A stretch of DNA of 64,000 nucleotides, taken from contig CAVUAF010000003.1 in NCBI GenBank assembly GCA_963739375.1, positions 62,001 to 126,000 of the forward strand, in the 5' to 3' direction. Numbering within the stretch: position 1 is the stretch's first letter; every line of letters begins with the position of its first letter. Below the pieces are notes generated by a model. It saw only the letters and a list, made by a program, of their open reading frames with translations. It did no database searches and was not told the DNA's origin. Source of the stretch: CAVUAF01 sp963739375. GTDB taxonomy: Bacteria; Acidobacteriota; Terriglobia; Terriglobales; Acidobacteriaceae. The translations under genes and the position numbers were made by a program. This document shows, in pieces, positions 40,044-48,791 of the stretch.

Positions 40044-40781
40044 CTAGTCGCGAATGATCTCGGTATTCTCCGCGGCGATGACGATGCGCACCATCTTGTT
40101 CTGGTCATCGAGCCACAGCGACCAGTCGTAGCCCTCGCCTTTCAGGCTGAGGCGCGTCAACTCGCGCTCGACGCCGCGAATCTTGATCTTCTCCCGCCCG
40201 TCCATCTCCAGCGTGACCACCATGGAGGTGCGCTGCTGGGGGATGAGCACGCCGAAGTTCGACCGGCTCAGCCGGCATTCCAGGCCGCTCTCTTTGCGGG
40301 TGCAGCCGTTGGCCAGGTAGCGCCACGCCAGCAGTTCGCGGTGCGAGAAAAAGTAGTCGTCGAGGATGGGTGTGCTGTGCGGCAGCAGGTAGGGCAAGTC
40401 GGTGACCTTTTCCCCTACCGTAACGTGCTGCACCAGGAACTCGGCGTTGGGCTCCACCGTGGCTTCGCTCTTGACTGACCCCACCTCATGCCAGGCATAG
40501 CGCAGCAGGTCGCCGCTGGGGGCCATCTGGAGTTCGGCGGCCTGCGCCACCTTGTCGCCCGATTCCGCCAGCCGGATTTCTGACTTAACTACGCTGGCGT
40601 CGCCCCGCTGCACGATCTCGAACTTCTCCGTCGCCACTCGCTTCCCGCCGATGAACACGCCGAAGGAGCCGGAGTCCACCACCGTGCCGGGAGCGGATTT
40701 TTCTTTCTTGTCTTTCTGGTCGTTGCCGGCAGCCAGCCCGCTGATGGCCAGGGCGAGCACGAGGAGGAAAGCACGCTTCAT
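40044..40781 (-). CDS. Secreted protein of unknown function
   Basis: 245 residues with a signal peptide (RAFLLVLALAISGLAAG). The mature part is beta-rich: DSGSFGVFIGGKRVATEKFEI, then LRYAWHEVGSVKSEATVEPN and SRSNFGVLIPQQRTSMVVTLEM. Two Cys (CTRKESGLEC) are placed for a disulfide. The pattern resembles secreted DUF3108/lipoprotein-type domains, but no family is certain. Starts next to the shikimate kinase gene (its stop at 40778 overlaps this start, ATGA). Confidence 0.72.
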   Translation of the reverse strand: MKRAFLLVLALAISGLAAGNDQKDKKEKSAPGTVVDSGSFGVFIGGKRVATEKFEIVQRGDASVVKSEIRLAESGDKVAQAAELQMAPSGDLLRYAWHEVGSVKSEATVEPNAEFLVQHVTVGEKVTDLPYLLPHSTPILDDYFFSHRELLAWRYLANGCTRKESGLECRLSRSNFGVLIPQQRTSMVVTLEMDGREKIKIRGVERELTRLSLKGEGYDWSLWLDDQNKMVRIVIAAENTEIIRD

Positions 40782-41296
40782 CGGGGGACCTCCGGGGGAG
40801 TCGAGGTGACGTGTGGTTCGAGGCGGAGCGCGCGCACAATTTCCGCGACCACTTCTTCAACCGAGCGGCACGAGGTATCGAGATGCACGTCTGCCTCCAA
40901 GTATCGCGGGCGGCGCTGCTGGTGCAATTGGCGAAATTGGTTCAGGTTGCGGGCCAGTGGCCGGTCCGCGGCCGTCGCCAGGCAGCGCTCGGCGAGTTGT
41001 TCGACGGGTGCGTCCAGGAAGATGGTAGTCGCCCCGGCCCGGCGCAGCGCTGCGGCGTTGCCGGGCTCAATCCAGGCGCCGCCGCCCAGCGCCAGCACCA
41101 GCCCGGCGTGTGGCTCCGCCAGGGTCGCGGCCAACGCCTCGGCTTCGGCCGCCCGGAAGGCCGCTTCGCCGGCTTGCTCGAAGATGGTGGCGATGCTGCG
41201 TCCCGTGCGGGCGACGATGACCTCGTCGAGATCCACAAAGCGCCACCCCAGGCGTGCCGCCAGCGCGCGCCCGGCGCAGCTTTTGCCGGCGCCCAT
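40778..41296 (-). CDS. aroK: Shikimate kinase (N-terminus uncertain)
   Basis: Phosphorylates shikimate in aromatic amino-acid synthesis. The P-loop GAGKSCAGRALA is at the very start, the shikimate-binding DLDEVIVARTGRSIATIFEQAGE and GGGAWI follow, and the lid DRPLARN. The 172 residues from ATG 41296 begin at the P-loop Met, so the beta-1 strand (IALLGF, seen in frame upstream) lacks a normal start: no ATG, GTG or TTG precedes it in frame before the MFS stop at 41366. An unusual start or a small indel at the 5' end is likely. Confidence 0.87.
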   Translation of the reverse strand: MGAGKSCAGRALAARLGWRFVDLDEVIVARTGRSIATIFEQAGEAAFRAAEAEALAATLAEPHAGLVLALGGGAWIEPGNAAALRRAGATTIFLDAPVEQLAERCLATAADRPLARNLNQFRQLHQQRRPRYLEADVHLDTSCRSVEEVVAEIVRALRLEPHVTSTPPEVPR

Positions 41297-41365
41297 GAAC
41301 CCCAGCAGGGCGATGCGGGTTGGTCGCGTGAGGCTGATGGCGCGGATTTTACACGCCCGGCGCGC

Positions 41366-42761
41366 CTAGCCCTGCGACGCGGTGGTAATGGTCTCCAGCC
41401 CATGCGCATGAGGCCCGGTCTCCCGCCGCCGCAGCAGGTAGGCAAAAAGTACGCCCAGGAAACCCAGCATGGAAAAGATCCACATCCCCAGGGAGTAACC
41501 GCCCGGATTAGTGGCGCTGGCGTGGGTGTAGTCGTTGGCCCAGCCGATCAGCAGGTTGAAACCGAACAAGCCGATGTTCTGGATCATGGTCATCAGGCCG
41601 TAGGCGGTGCCCAGCTTGGACTGGTCCACGATGTAGGCCACCGAGGGCCACATCACCGCCGGGATCAGCGAGAAGGCAATCCCCATCATGGCCATGGGGA
41701 CGTAGAGACTGATGTGGGTATAGGCCATCATCAGGTAAACCGGGATGAGCAGCAGGGAGGCGAAGGCCATGAGCAGGGCGCGCTTGCCGATGCGGTCGGC
41801 CATCAGCCCGAACAGGGGCGTGGCAATCATGGCGAACAAGGTCAGCATGCTGGAGAGAAAGCCACCAAACTCGCGCGAGGTGCCGTGCGCTTCCATGAAA
41901 AACTTCACGGCAAAGGTCTGGAAGGGGAAGATGGCGGAATAGAAGACGATGCACAGCGCCACCACGTACCAGTAGGAAAGACCGAACTGGAACAGGTCGC
42001 TTGAACACCACTTTGTCGGTGGCCGCATGCCCCAACGCGTAGCGCTTTTCGGCGTTGACTTCCATGATCCAGTAGATGACCGCGCCCACCACGCACAGGG
42101 TGCAGGCGGCCACCGCAATCAGGAAGGGCGTGCGCCAGCTGGCATAGGCCCACTTGGCCCAGGTAGGTGAGTTGAGGGCGGCGAAGGAGCCGAGGCGCGC
42201 GATGGTCAGGTTGATGCCGAAGGCAAAGCTCAGCTCTTTGCCGCGGAACCATTTTGCCAGGGCCGCGGTGACGGCGACGATCAGCGACTCCGCGCCCATG
42301 CCGAAGACCAGGCGTCCGATGGCCATCACCAGCAGGCGATCGTTGGAGAGCGCGGTGCGGATGAAAGCGGCGACGTCCTGGCTGAACCAGGAGAAGGGCG
42401 CGGCCACCGCTCCCGCAACGCTGGGCGCGACTGCGGCCAGGAAGTGGGGAGGATTAACCACCGTGATGATGGCGCCCAGGAGACACAGCACTCCGAAGAT
42501 CATCGTGGACTTGCGCATGCCGATGCGGTCGATGATGACCCCGCCGATCAGCACGGTGAAGATGTTGGGGAAGCTGTAGATGCCCTGCAGCAAGCCGATG
42601 TAGGCGTCGGGGAAGCCGAGCTGTCGGCTGAGCAGGTCCGCCACCGGGCTGAGCGCGTCGTAGACGTAGTAGTTCCCGAACATCGCCAGGCTGACGAAGA
42701 CCAGCACCGCCCAGCGATACAGGCGGGAGGGTTGGGGGGCGGGGGTGGCGTCAGCGGGCAT
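41366..42761 (-). CDS. Major facilitator superfamily transporter (one frameshift)
   Basis: About 464 residues from ATG 42761. Twelve membrane helices. The MFS signature between helices 2 and 3 reads GGVIIDRIGMRKS, and its repeat in the second half reads GLMADRIGKRALLM. It resembles MFSD1-like and nitrate/organic-anion MFS proteins; no substrate assigned. One extra base near 42001-42002 changes the frame in the cytoplasmic loop between helices 6 and 7 (after ATDKVVF, before SDLFQFGLSYW). Just upstream of aroK on the same strand. Confidence 0.85.
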
Positions 42762-42928
42762 CGAGGTCAACCCGGCCGCTGGCGGCCGGCGAAGCTGCCG
42801 AGGATAGCAGACGCGCTGCGTCCGGCACCAATCTTCCGCCTCGGCCCGCCGGATGAAGCGGCGGGCAGTGATGCAGTTTGAATCCTAGGGGGCTGGCATC
42901 CGACCGCAATCCGTGGCATCATGCTGGT

Positions 42929-43207
42929 ATGCCAAAGCGGAATAGCAGGCGAAGGGTCGAGCAGGACGATCCCAATGTCCTAGCCCATAGGATGGTCGAA
43001 ATGGTTGTAAAGGCAACCGAACCAGCGAAGCCCAAGAAAGCCGACAAGGCTCTAATCAGCCAGATTATGTCCGCTATGGGCCGCAAGGGAGGGAAGGTGG
43101 GCGGCAAGCGTCGCATGGTGACCATGACGCCGCAGGCGCGGAGCCAAGTGGCACTAAGAGCCGCCCAAGCCCGCTGGGCGAAGCGGAAAACCTCTGGCGC
43201 CGAATGA
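42929..43207 (+). CDS. Small basic protein of unknown function
   Basis: About 92 residues from ATG 42929 (MPKRNSRRRVEQDDPN). Very Lys/Arg-rich, with SAMGRKGGKVGGKRRMVTMT followed by PQARSQVALRAAQARWAKRK, a pattern of small basic 'KGGKxxxxxLTPxxRxxxAxKAAxARW' proteins that may bind nucleic acid. It opens the accessory patch between MFS and ferredoxin. No neighbour suggests a function. Confidence 0.65.
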   Translation: MPKRNSRRRVEQDDPNVLAHRMVEMVVKATEPAKPKKADKALISQIMSAMGRKGGKVGGKRRMVTMTPQARSQVALRAAQARWAKRKTSGAE

Positions 43208-43323
43208 CCTGCGTAACCGCGTCAAGCAACATTTTCGTTGCACATCAGGCTTCATATGATTGACACTTAGCGCGGTTTTCCACCAATATCAAGCTTGCAT
43301 ACCGGGAAAGGCGGTTACAGTTC

Positions 43324-43584
43324 GTGGCGCAAGAACCACCTAGGAAGGGCCCCCATCGCATGAAAACCGCGAGCAAGCCCGAGACTGGCGACGACCGCGC
43401 CTGTCGCGAACTGGAAGCCCGTGTGCGCTCCCTAGCCGAGAGAACCGTCGCCGCTATCGAAGCCGCGCGCGCCAGGATGACGCCAGAGGAGGCCGCACGC
43501 GCAGAAAAGAGAACGCGGACTATTTTGGAGCGCGCCACTTCCGGCGCAAGTTCTGGCGCAAAACGGTCTCGGCGTACCGCTTAA
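43324..43584 (+). CDS. Small charged protein of unknown function
   Basis: 86 residues, helical, with RACRELEARVRSLAERTVAAIEA and a Ser/Arg tail. No family is recognised. Its 3' end overlaps the opposite-strand gene at 43520-43750 by 65 bp, so only one of the two may be expressed at a time. Confidence 0.5.
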   Translation: MAQEPPRKGPHRMKTASKPETGDDRACRELEARVRSLAERTVAAIEAARARMTPEEAARAEKRTRTILERATSGASSGAKRSRRTA

Positions 43585-43750
43585 ATTCCTCGACCAGTTC
43601 CTTCCGAACGTCGGGATCAATGTCTGGCCACTCGTCGAGCATTTCTTCGTATTCGTCTACGCGATACTTACAAACCAAATCGTGGAAGCGCCCAAGGATA
43701 AGGGGCTTCAGCGCTTCCACCTTCCGGCGCGTATACGTTTCTTTTGTCAT
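43520..43750 (-). CDS. Small protein of unknown function
   Basis: 76 residues with a Tyr/Asp/Glu-rich core (VDEYEEMLDEWPDIDPDVRKE) and a basic C-terminus (LRQNLRRKWRAPK). No family is recognised. Lies just downstream of the two-winged-helix protein on the same strand (7-bp gap), so it may be its partner. Confidence 0.55.
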   Translation of the reverse strand: MTKETYTRRKVEALKPLILGRFHDLVCKYRVDEYEEMLDEWPDIDPDVRKELVEEFKRYAETVLRQNLRRKWRAPK

Positions 43751-43757
43751 CCGTGTT

Positions 43758-44555
43758 TTAGCCTGCCATTGAAGCGACCCGCCCCGCGACGGCGTGGTAT
43801 TTGCCAGCGTCCGTCTTTACGACTTTGCTCCTGCTCCCCAGCTTGCCCAGAATCAGGCATGCCGTCTGAACCTTGATTCCTATCTCCTCGGCGATCTGCT
43901 TCGCCGTGAACTCCACCTTGGGGTCGAGCGTGAGAAGGCGCAATACCTGCTCCTCCGGCTTGGCCGGGACTGGCTTGGGCGTCGTGGTGGTCGCCACCGA
44001 AGGTGGCGGAGCAGCAGCAGTCGCCTTCGGTGCGGCCGAGCTCGCGCTGACGCCAGCTGCCTTCTTGGACTTCTTCTTCCCCTTCTTGGCGGGGGCGGCG
44101 CTTCCGGCGCGAAGGCCGGCCGGATACCAAGCGGCCAAACCCCAATGTGACCGGCCCAGCTTGATGATCTCGGCATTGTGCGCCTTGCGCGCACGATCCA
44201 GAACGGAATGCACGATTTGCTGGAAGTTCTTCGACGTGCTCTCCATACCGCCCTTCTTTAAGGCCTCGGCAATTTCGGCGCTGGTCTGTTTCTGTTTCAC
44301 GATGGATAGGTAGAGCCTCGCGGCCTCGGGGATGCTCTTGCCGAGAGAAAAGCCAGCCGGGAGGTCGCCACCCATTGGTCCAGGCGTAAAAAAAGTCGTT
44401 CCCGTGCCATTGGCCAACGGCGCGAGTTCGCCACCTTGGCCGAGCGCCCCGAGCGATAGCGCCGCGCGCAGCGAGGCAATCGCCGCTTCGAGCGCCGCCT
44501 TCTTCGTCTCCATGTCATTCAAAATAGCTGCGTAATCCACTTGCTCCCCTGTCAT
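43758..44555 (-). CDS. Putative two-winged-helix protein of unknown function
   Basis: 265 residues. Residues about 75-145 (SIPEAARLYLSIVKQKQTSA, then a helix-turn-helix-like run ending KLGRSHWGLAAWYP) look like a winged-helix domain of the HARE-HTH kind. A Lys/Ala/Pro-rich linker follows, and residues about 205-255 (VLRLLTLDPKVEFTAKQIAE, IGIKVQTACLILGKLGSRSK) look like a second winged helix. A short coiled coil starts the protein. This is my pattern reading, not a database hit. Together with its neighbour it may form a small DNA-binding module of unknown role. Confidence 0.6.
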   Translation of the reverse strand: MTGEQVDYAAILNDMETKKAALEAAIASLRAALSLGALGQGGELAPLANGTGTTFFTPGPMGGDLPAGFSLGKSIPEAARLYLSIVKQKQTSAEIAEALKKGGMESTSKNFQQIVHSVLDRARKAHNAEIIKLGRSHWGLAAWYPAGLRAGSAAPAKKGKKKSKKAAGVSASSAAPKATAAAPPPSVATTTTPKPVPAKPEEQVLRLLTLDPKVEFTAKQIAEEIGIKVQTACLILGKLGSRSKVVKTDAGKYHAVAGRVASMAG

Positions 44556-44978
44556 AAGACCTCCGCTTGACAGCCGTGGTACATTAATGCACGAAGGGTT
44601 GCGAGGACGGGAACGGGTTTCAGCCCGCCCCCGTTGCCTCGTGCGGCCACCTATAGGGCCGGATCAAACCCTCATGTGGCACCAATCAATCTGGGCGGGC
44701 GGGATCGAATCAGGGCCGCGAAAACCAGGACTCGAACCGCTCGCCCGTTGCCGCTGTAATCCTAGTACACCCTCCCACTGAAATAGTCAAGCCCCTTGCA
44801 GAAATAAAATCAGCGCCTTTGCAGAGATGCGCCAAGTCCAGAGCTAGCGGTTATTGCACAAGGCTCGATTTTCCGCATAAGGTGCACTATAAGTGGTGCA
44901 AGTGTGACCGCTCTGGCCGTGGATTGTAACACCAATGGGCTTAACCATGCGAAAGCGTATTAGCATGACGTTTGCATT
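44556..44978. other. Low-density gap with lower GC
   Basis: About 420 bp without a convincing gene. GC is visibly lower from about 44,780. A stretch at about 44,720-44,790 resembles a T arm and D arm of a tRNA on the minus strand but does not fold as one. It may mark the edge of a small inserted region. Confidence 0.4.
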
Positions 44979-45199
44979 ATGAAACGCCTCAGCACAGTCA
45001 AGCGCGCTCGGATACTCGCAGCACTCGTGGAAGGAAACTCGCTCCGCGCCACCGTGCGAATGACAGGGGCGGCGCTCCATACCGTCCTGAAACTCTTGGC
45101 TGACGCGGGTTTAGCGTGTCCGTCGTATCCCCAGCGATGGCCGCTGGCCTTACCGATCACGTTTGGATACTGGAAGAAATCGCGCTTCTGGCCGACTAG
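44979..45199 (+). pseudogene. IS1-type transposase remnant with internal deletion
   Basis: The first part (44979 to about 45127) encodes the N-terminal helix-turn-helix of an IS1-family transposase (MKRLSTVKRARILAALVEGN, RMTGAALHTVLKLLADAGLAC). From about 45122, in another frame, comes the C-terminal end (VVSPAMAAGLTDHVWILEEI, then a TAG at 45197). In intact relatives these parts are about 200 residues apart, so the whole DDE catalytic core is missing. No clear terminal inverted repeats were found. This marks past mobile-element activity in the accessory patch. Confidence 0.75.
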
Positions 45200-45533
45200 T
45201 GCAAAAATATACTCATGGCGCATCCAGACGGCGGACGGGGAAGCACCTTCGCCACGCGGCACACTTTCAACCAAGCCTATGATGCTGTTCGCGATGGCCT
45301 TGAGTTTTTATCGACAACAAGGCATTCCACGATAGCTCGCAGGGGAAACACAGACTTCAGATCAATCGCCTTCCGGCAAGGGGACAGCGGTGGAAGCGTC
45401 TGCCAACGCTGCTGGGGATTTCGTATCTCCTGCTCGGGCACACGAATCGGACAATGGGCGCAAGGACTCGACCAGTCGCTCTGAAAGGACACTACGCGGC
45501 GGCGCACCCTCTTGCGCGAACCCCCATGGCTGC
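45200..45533. other. Gap before the ferredoxin gene
   Basis: About 330 bp. The open frames here (for instance 45215-45484) have no recognisable features and no ribosome-binding site. The right end holds the ferredoxin promoter. Confidence 0.4.
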
Positions 45534-45539
45534 TAGAAT
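45512..45539 (+). promoter_or_regulatory. Putative promoter of the ferredoxin gene
   Basis: TTGCGC (45512-45517), a 16-base spacer, and TAGAAT (45534-45539), 46 bases upstream of the ferredoxin ATG 45586. Confidence 0.5.
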
Positions 45540-45585
45540 GGCAGGTTCTCTTGCATCGTTACCGACAGGAGCAGAGAGGCCGACT

Positions 45586-45846
45586 ATGGCATACGTGATT
45601 GCAGAACCGTGCATCGGAACCAAGGACACCGCCTGCGTGGATGCCTGCCCGGTGGATTGCATTCATCCTAAGAAGGACGAGCCCCGCCACGCCGAGGAAG
45701 AACTGCTGTATATCGATCCCGTCGAATGCATCGACTGCGGCGCCTGCGTGCCGGTCTGCCCGGTCTCGGCCATCTTCGCCCTCGACGATCTGCCGGAAAA
45801 ATGGAAGGCCTTCACCCAGCGGAACGCCGAATACTACGGCCGCTGA
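45586..45846 (+). CDS. Ferredoxin with two Fe-S clusters
   Basis: 86-residue ferredoxin. ATG 45586 (MAYVIAEPCIGTKDTACVDA). The first cluster region C-x7-C-x3-C-x3-C (CIGTKDTACVDACPVDC) fits a [3Fe-4S] or 7Fe type, and the second, CIDCGACVPVCPVSAI, is a classic CX2CX2CX3CP [4Fe-4S] motif. Low-potential electron carrier; partner enzyme unknown, though a diiron oxygenase such as that at the right end would need one. A terminator follows at 45867-45893. Confidence 0.92.
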   Translation: MAYVIAEPCIGTKDTACVDACPVDCIHPKKDEPRHAEEELLYIDPVECIDCGACVPVCPVSAIFALDDLPEKWKAFTQRNAEYYGR

Positions 45847-45866
45847 ACCGAAACTCGGAAGGTACG

Positions 45867-45893
45867 ACGCGCGGCTGCGACCGCGCGTTTTTT
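45867..45893 (+). terminator. Rho-independent terminator after ferredoxin
   Basis: ACGCGCGG pairs with CCGCGCGT around a short loop (CTGCGA), followed by TTTTTT. Confidence 0.75.
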
Positions 45894-45939
45894 GCTGCCG
45901 CTGGCGCCACCACGGAGCCGATGGACGCGAGCGCGATGT

Positions 45940-47703
45940 TCAAGGCCGCGAAGCCGGATTAGTCGCAGCAGCTTCCCCTGCAGACGGACGCGGCAGAGTG
46001 GGCGGGGGTGGCGGCACGTAGAGCAGCTTGATGGAACGCCCGATGGTGGCGACCGCCGGGTAGTCGTTCAGCCAGCAGTAGCCGCCGCAGCCGACCGTCT
46101 CCAGGTCACCCATCTTCATCTCCCAGACGCTTGCCGCCACCCAGCCGGTGGCGCGCTCCCCAGCTTTCAGTTCGTGAAACGCCGGCAGATGGGCCGCGTC
46201 CAGCCGTGCGCTGCCAAAGTAGGCGATCGAAACCTGCTGAACGCCGCGCGCCCGCAACTCGGGGCCGAGCCGCAGCAGGTCCTGGCCCCAGTCCAGGTCG
46301 CTGTCCACCAGGATGTTCTCCGGATGCACGCCGGCGGCTTCGTTGAAGTAGGCGAGGTAATCGGGGTGGGCACGGGCGCTCGCGACCGCGCACCACAGCA
46401 GCAGCCCGCCGCCGAGCGCGGCGGCCACCGCGCGCCGGGCGGCACCTTCACCCGCCACTGCCCGTTCGGCGAACTGCGCCAGCGCGTAGCCGGCCAGCAA
46501 TGCCAGGAACGGATACAGCGGCAGCACGTGGCGCACGCCGATGTTGATGCGGCTGGGCAGTGACACCGCGAGCATCGCCAACGCGCATCCGGCGGGGATG
46601 GCGAGCATCCACGCGCGGCGCCGCAGCGCGCCCCGCAGGGTGAGCCACCCGCCGATCACCGCCAGCACCAGGAACGCCAGCGGCGTCTTATAGAAAATCG
46701 CGACCGGGAAGAAGTACCACCGCCCACCGAGATACGCCTGCCCCAGCAGGTAGGCGCGGCGGCCCTTCTGTTGCGAGTCCCAAAGCTGATGCAACCCGGT
46801 GAGGAATTCGGCGGCCGGCAGCGGCACCCGCGCCGCCATCCCATACAGGCTGCGCGCCACCCCGGGAGACTTCGGCGGCGTGGTGCCGCGCGTCGGATGC
46901 AGCGAGAAGCGATACCCGGCCCACAGGGTGAGGAAGGCCACGATGACGATCCAGTGGGCGCCGCGCACCGACCTGCGAGGCCGGCGCTTCGGGTCGCTCT
47001 CCCGCGGCCGCGCCACGGCGTAGGCGAGCGCGATGCCCACGAAGCACGCCGGCACGAACACCAGCACGCTCAGCTTTGAGAGCAGGGCCAGGCCGGCGCT
47101 CAAGCCACAGAGCGCGGCGCGCCCGGGCGTGCGCTCTTTCAGCCAGCGAAGCAAGGTCGCCACGGTGAGCAGCACGGTCGCGGTCACCGCCATGTCCGTG
47201 GTCGCCAGTCCCGCATGGGCCAGGATGGGCGGCAACAGCGTGAACAGCAGCACGGAAGCCACCGCGGTCAGTTCGCTGAACAGCTCGCGCGCCAGCCACC
47301 ACAACGAGCCGACAGCCAGCAGGAAGAAGGGAAGCGTGCCAAAACGTGCCAGCGCCAGCGTGCCGAGGTAGTTGGGACGCGCGTAGAGCACGCGGTTGCC
47401 TTCGATCCAGGACTGGGGCGACTCCTCGATGCGCAGCCCGCTGAGATACGGAAGGAGCGCCACCGCCACCCGCGCCAGCGGCGGATGCAGCGGTTCCAGC
47501 GTGTAGGTGCCCTTCTGCAGCCATTCCATGCCACAGCCGAGATGGAAGGGCTCGTCCATGATCTGGTTGAAGACGCGATAGGTGGAAACGATGCGCACCA
47601 GCGCCAGCGCCGTCAGCAGCACCACCGCGACCGGCCACCCGGCGGCACCCCGTCCGGGCGATTCCCCGAAGGCGCCTGGTCGTTTCTGGAGTTCAATCGC
47701 CAT
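45940..47703 (-). CDS. Glycosyltransferase, family 39 (PMT) type
   Basis: About 587 residues from ATG 47703 (MAIELQKRPGAFG); the upstream Met at 47772 would extend past the divergent promoter. Ten or more membrane helices. The N-terminal periplasmic loop has the acidic DEPFHLG motif (catalytic Asp-Glu) used by GT39/ArnT-like enzymes, with polyprenyl-phosphate sugar donor. Also HPPLARVAVALLPYL and a C-terminal lumenal domain with YFGSARLDAAHLPAF. Acceptor unknown. Divergent from the GT2 gene at 47817, which may supply the polyprenyl-sugar. Confidence 0.85.
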   Translation of the reverse strand: MAIELQKRPGAFGESPGRGAAGWPVAVVLLTALALVRIVSTYRVFNQIMDEPFHLGCGMEWLQKGTYTLEPLHPPLARVAVALLPYLSGLRIEESPQSWIEGNRVLYARPNYLGTLALARFGTLPFFLLAVGSLWWLARELFSELTAVASVLLFTLLPPILAHAGLATTDMAVTATVLLTVATLLRWLKERTPGRAALCGLSAGLALLSKLSVLVFVPACFVGIALAYAVARPRESDPKRRPRRSVRGAHWIVIVAFLTLWAGYRFSLHPTRGTTPPKSPGVARSLYGMAARVPLPAAEFLTGLHQLWDSQQKGRRAYLLGQAYLGGRWYFFPVAIFYKTPLAFLVLAVIGGWLTLRGALRRRAWMLAIPAGCALAMLAVSLPSRINIGVRHVLPLYPFLALLAGYALAQFAERAVAGEGAARRAVAAALGGGLLLWCAVASARAHPDYLAYFNEAAGVHPENILVDSDLDWGQDLLRLGPELRARGVQQVSIAYFGSARLDAAHLPAFHELKAGERATGWVAASVWEMKMGDLETVGCGGYCWLNDYPAVATIGRSIKLLYVPPPPPTLPRPSAGEAAATNPASRP

Positions 47704-47803
47704 GCGATCGCGAGGCCAAAATAACACGCTCCGGGCAACTCGCCGGCACGCCGACCCGCCGGAGCACCGCAAACGGCATCCTCGGTCCGCGCTCCACCGA
47801 ATG

Positions 47804-47809
47804 TATAAT
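47804..47809 (+). promoter_or_regulatory. Putative -10 box directly before the GT2 start
   Basis: TATAAT ends 7 bases before the GTG 47817, so the transcript would start at or within 1-2 bases of the start codon. No ribosome-binding site is visible, which fits leaderless translation. Confidence 0.6.
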
Positions 47810-47816
47810 CTACGCT

Positions 47817-48791
47817 GTGCTCAAGTATTCCATCGTCGTCCCTTTTCACAACGAAGAGGAGAACGTCACCGAGCTTTATGACCGCCTGAAGGTAGTGATG
47901 GAAGCCGCAGGCGAGCCTTTCGAGCTGATGTTTGTCGATGACGGCAGCGTGGACCGCACTTTCTACCTGCTGCGGGAGATTGCCGCCGTCGACAGCCGCG
48001 TGGTGGTGGTGAAACTCGGCCGCAACTTCGGCCAAACCTCGGCCCTGGCCGCCGGCTTCGACCATGCCCGCGGCGAGTACGTCATCGCCATGGACGGCGA
48101 CCTGCAGCACGACCCCAACGACATCCCGCGCTTCCTGGAGAAGATCGGCGAGGGCTACGACATCGTCAGTGGCTGGCGGAAGCGCCGCCTCGACAGCTTC
48201 TGGCTGCGCCGCCTGCCCTCCCGCTGCGCCAACTGGCTGATGGCCGTGCTCAGCGGCGTCCCCATCCACGACTTCGGCACCACCTTCAAAGCCTATCGCC
48301 GCGAGCTGCTGCGCGAGGTGCCGCTCTACGGCGAGATGCACCGCTTTATCCCGGCGCTGGCCTCGTGGCATGGCGCCACCATTTGCGAGATCCCGATTCA
48401 GAACGTGATCCGCGAGCGCGGCGTCTCCCACTACGGCCTCGGTCGCACCGTCCGCGTCTTCTTCGACCTGATCACCATCCGCTTCCTGCTGCGCTATCTG
48501 TCCCGCCCGCTGCACTTTTTCGGGACCGCGGGGCTGGTCAGCGTCTTCTGCGGCGGAGGTCTGGCGGTGTGGTTGCTGCTGTGGAAGATGTTCTACCACG
48601 TGCAGGTCATGCAGCAGCACGGCCCGCTCATGATCTTCGCCGCCGTGCTCATCCTCGCCGGCGTGCAACTGGTGGGCCTCGGGCTGCTGGGCGAGCTGCA
48701 GGTGCGGCACTTCCACGAACCCGGGCGGCGCGCCCCTTACAGCGTCGCGCGCGTGCTGCGTTCGCCGGAAAACGAAAACGCGGTCAGCTAG
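47817..48791 (+). CDS. Family 2 glycosyltransferase, polyprenyl-phosphate type
   Basis: 324 residues from GTG 47817. GT-A fold with VVPFHNEEENVTELY, VDDGSVDRTF (DDGS), AMDGDLQHDPNDI (DGD metal site) and GTTFKAYRRE, then two C-terminal membrane helices (about 230-255, 275-300). This matches DPM1/ArnC-like enzymes that attach a sugar to undecaprenyl phosphate, often feeding a GT39 partner such as the divergent neighbour. Leaderless-looking start (see the -10 box at 47804). Confidence 0.9.
   Translation: MLKYSIVVPFHNEEENVTELYDRLKVVMEAAGEPFELMFVDDGSVDRTFYLLREIAAVDSRVVVVKLGRNFGQTSALAAGFDHARGEYVIAMDGDLQHDPNDIPRFLEKIGEGYDIVSGWRKRRLDSFWLRRLPSRCANWLMAVLSGVPIHDFGTTFKAYRRELLREVPLYGEMHRFIPALASWHGATICEIPIQNVIRERGVSHYGLGRTVRVFFDLITIRFLLRYLSRPLHFFGTAGLVSVFCGGGLAVWLLLWKMFYHVQVMQQHGPLMIFAAVLILAGVQLVGLGLLGELQVRHFHEPGRRAPYSVARVLRSPENENAVS

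Noticed and set aside
44720..44790. Possible tRNA or tRNA fragment on the minus strand (T-arm-like GGTTCGAGTCC)
   Set aside because: The T stem pairs only for two bases and the anticodon arm does not pair; no complete cloverleaf can be drawn.
45215..45484. 89-codon open frame downstream of the IS remnant
   Set aside because: No ribosome-binding site, no recognisable features and unlike composition to neighbouring genes.
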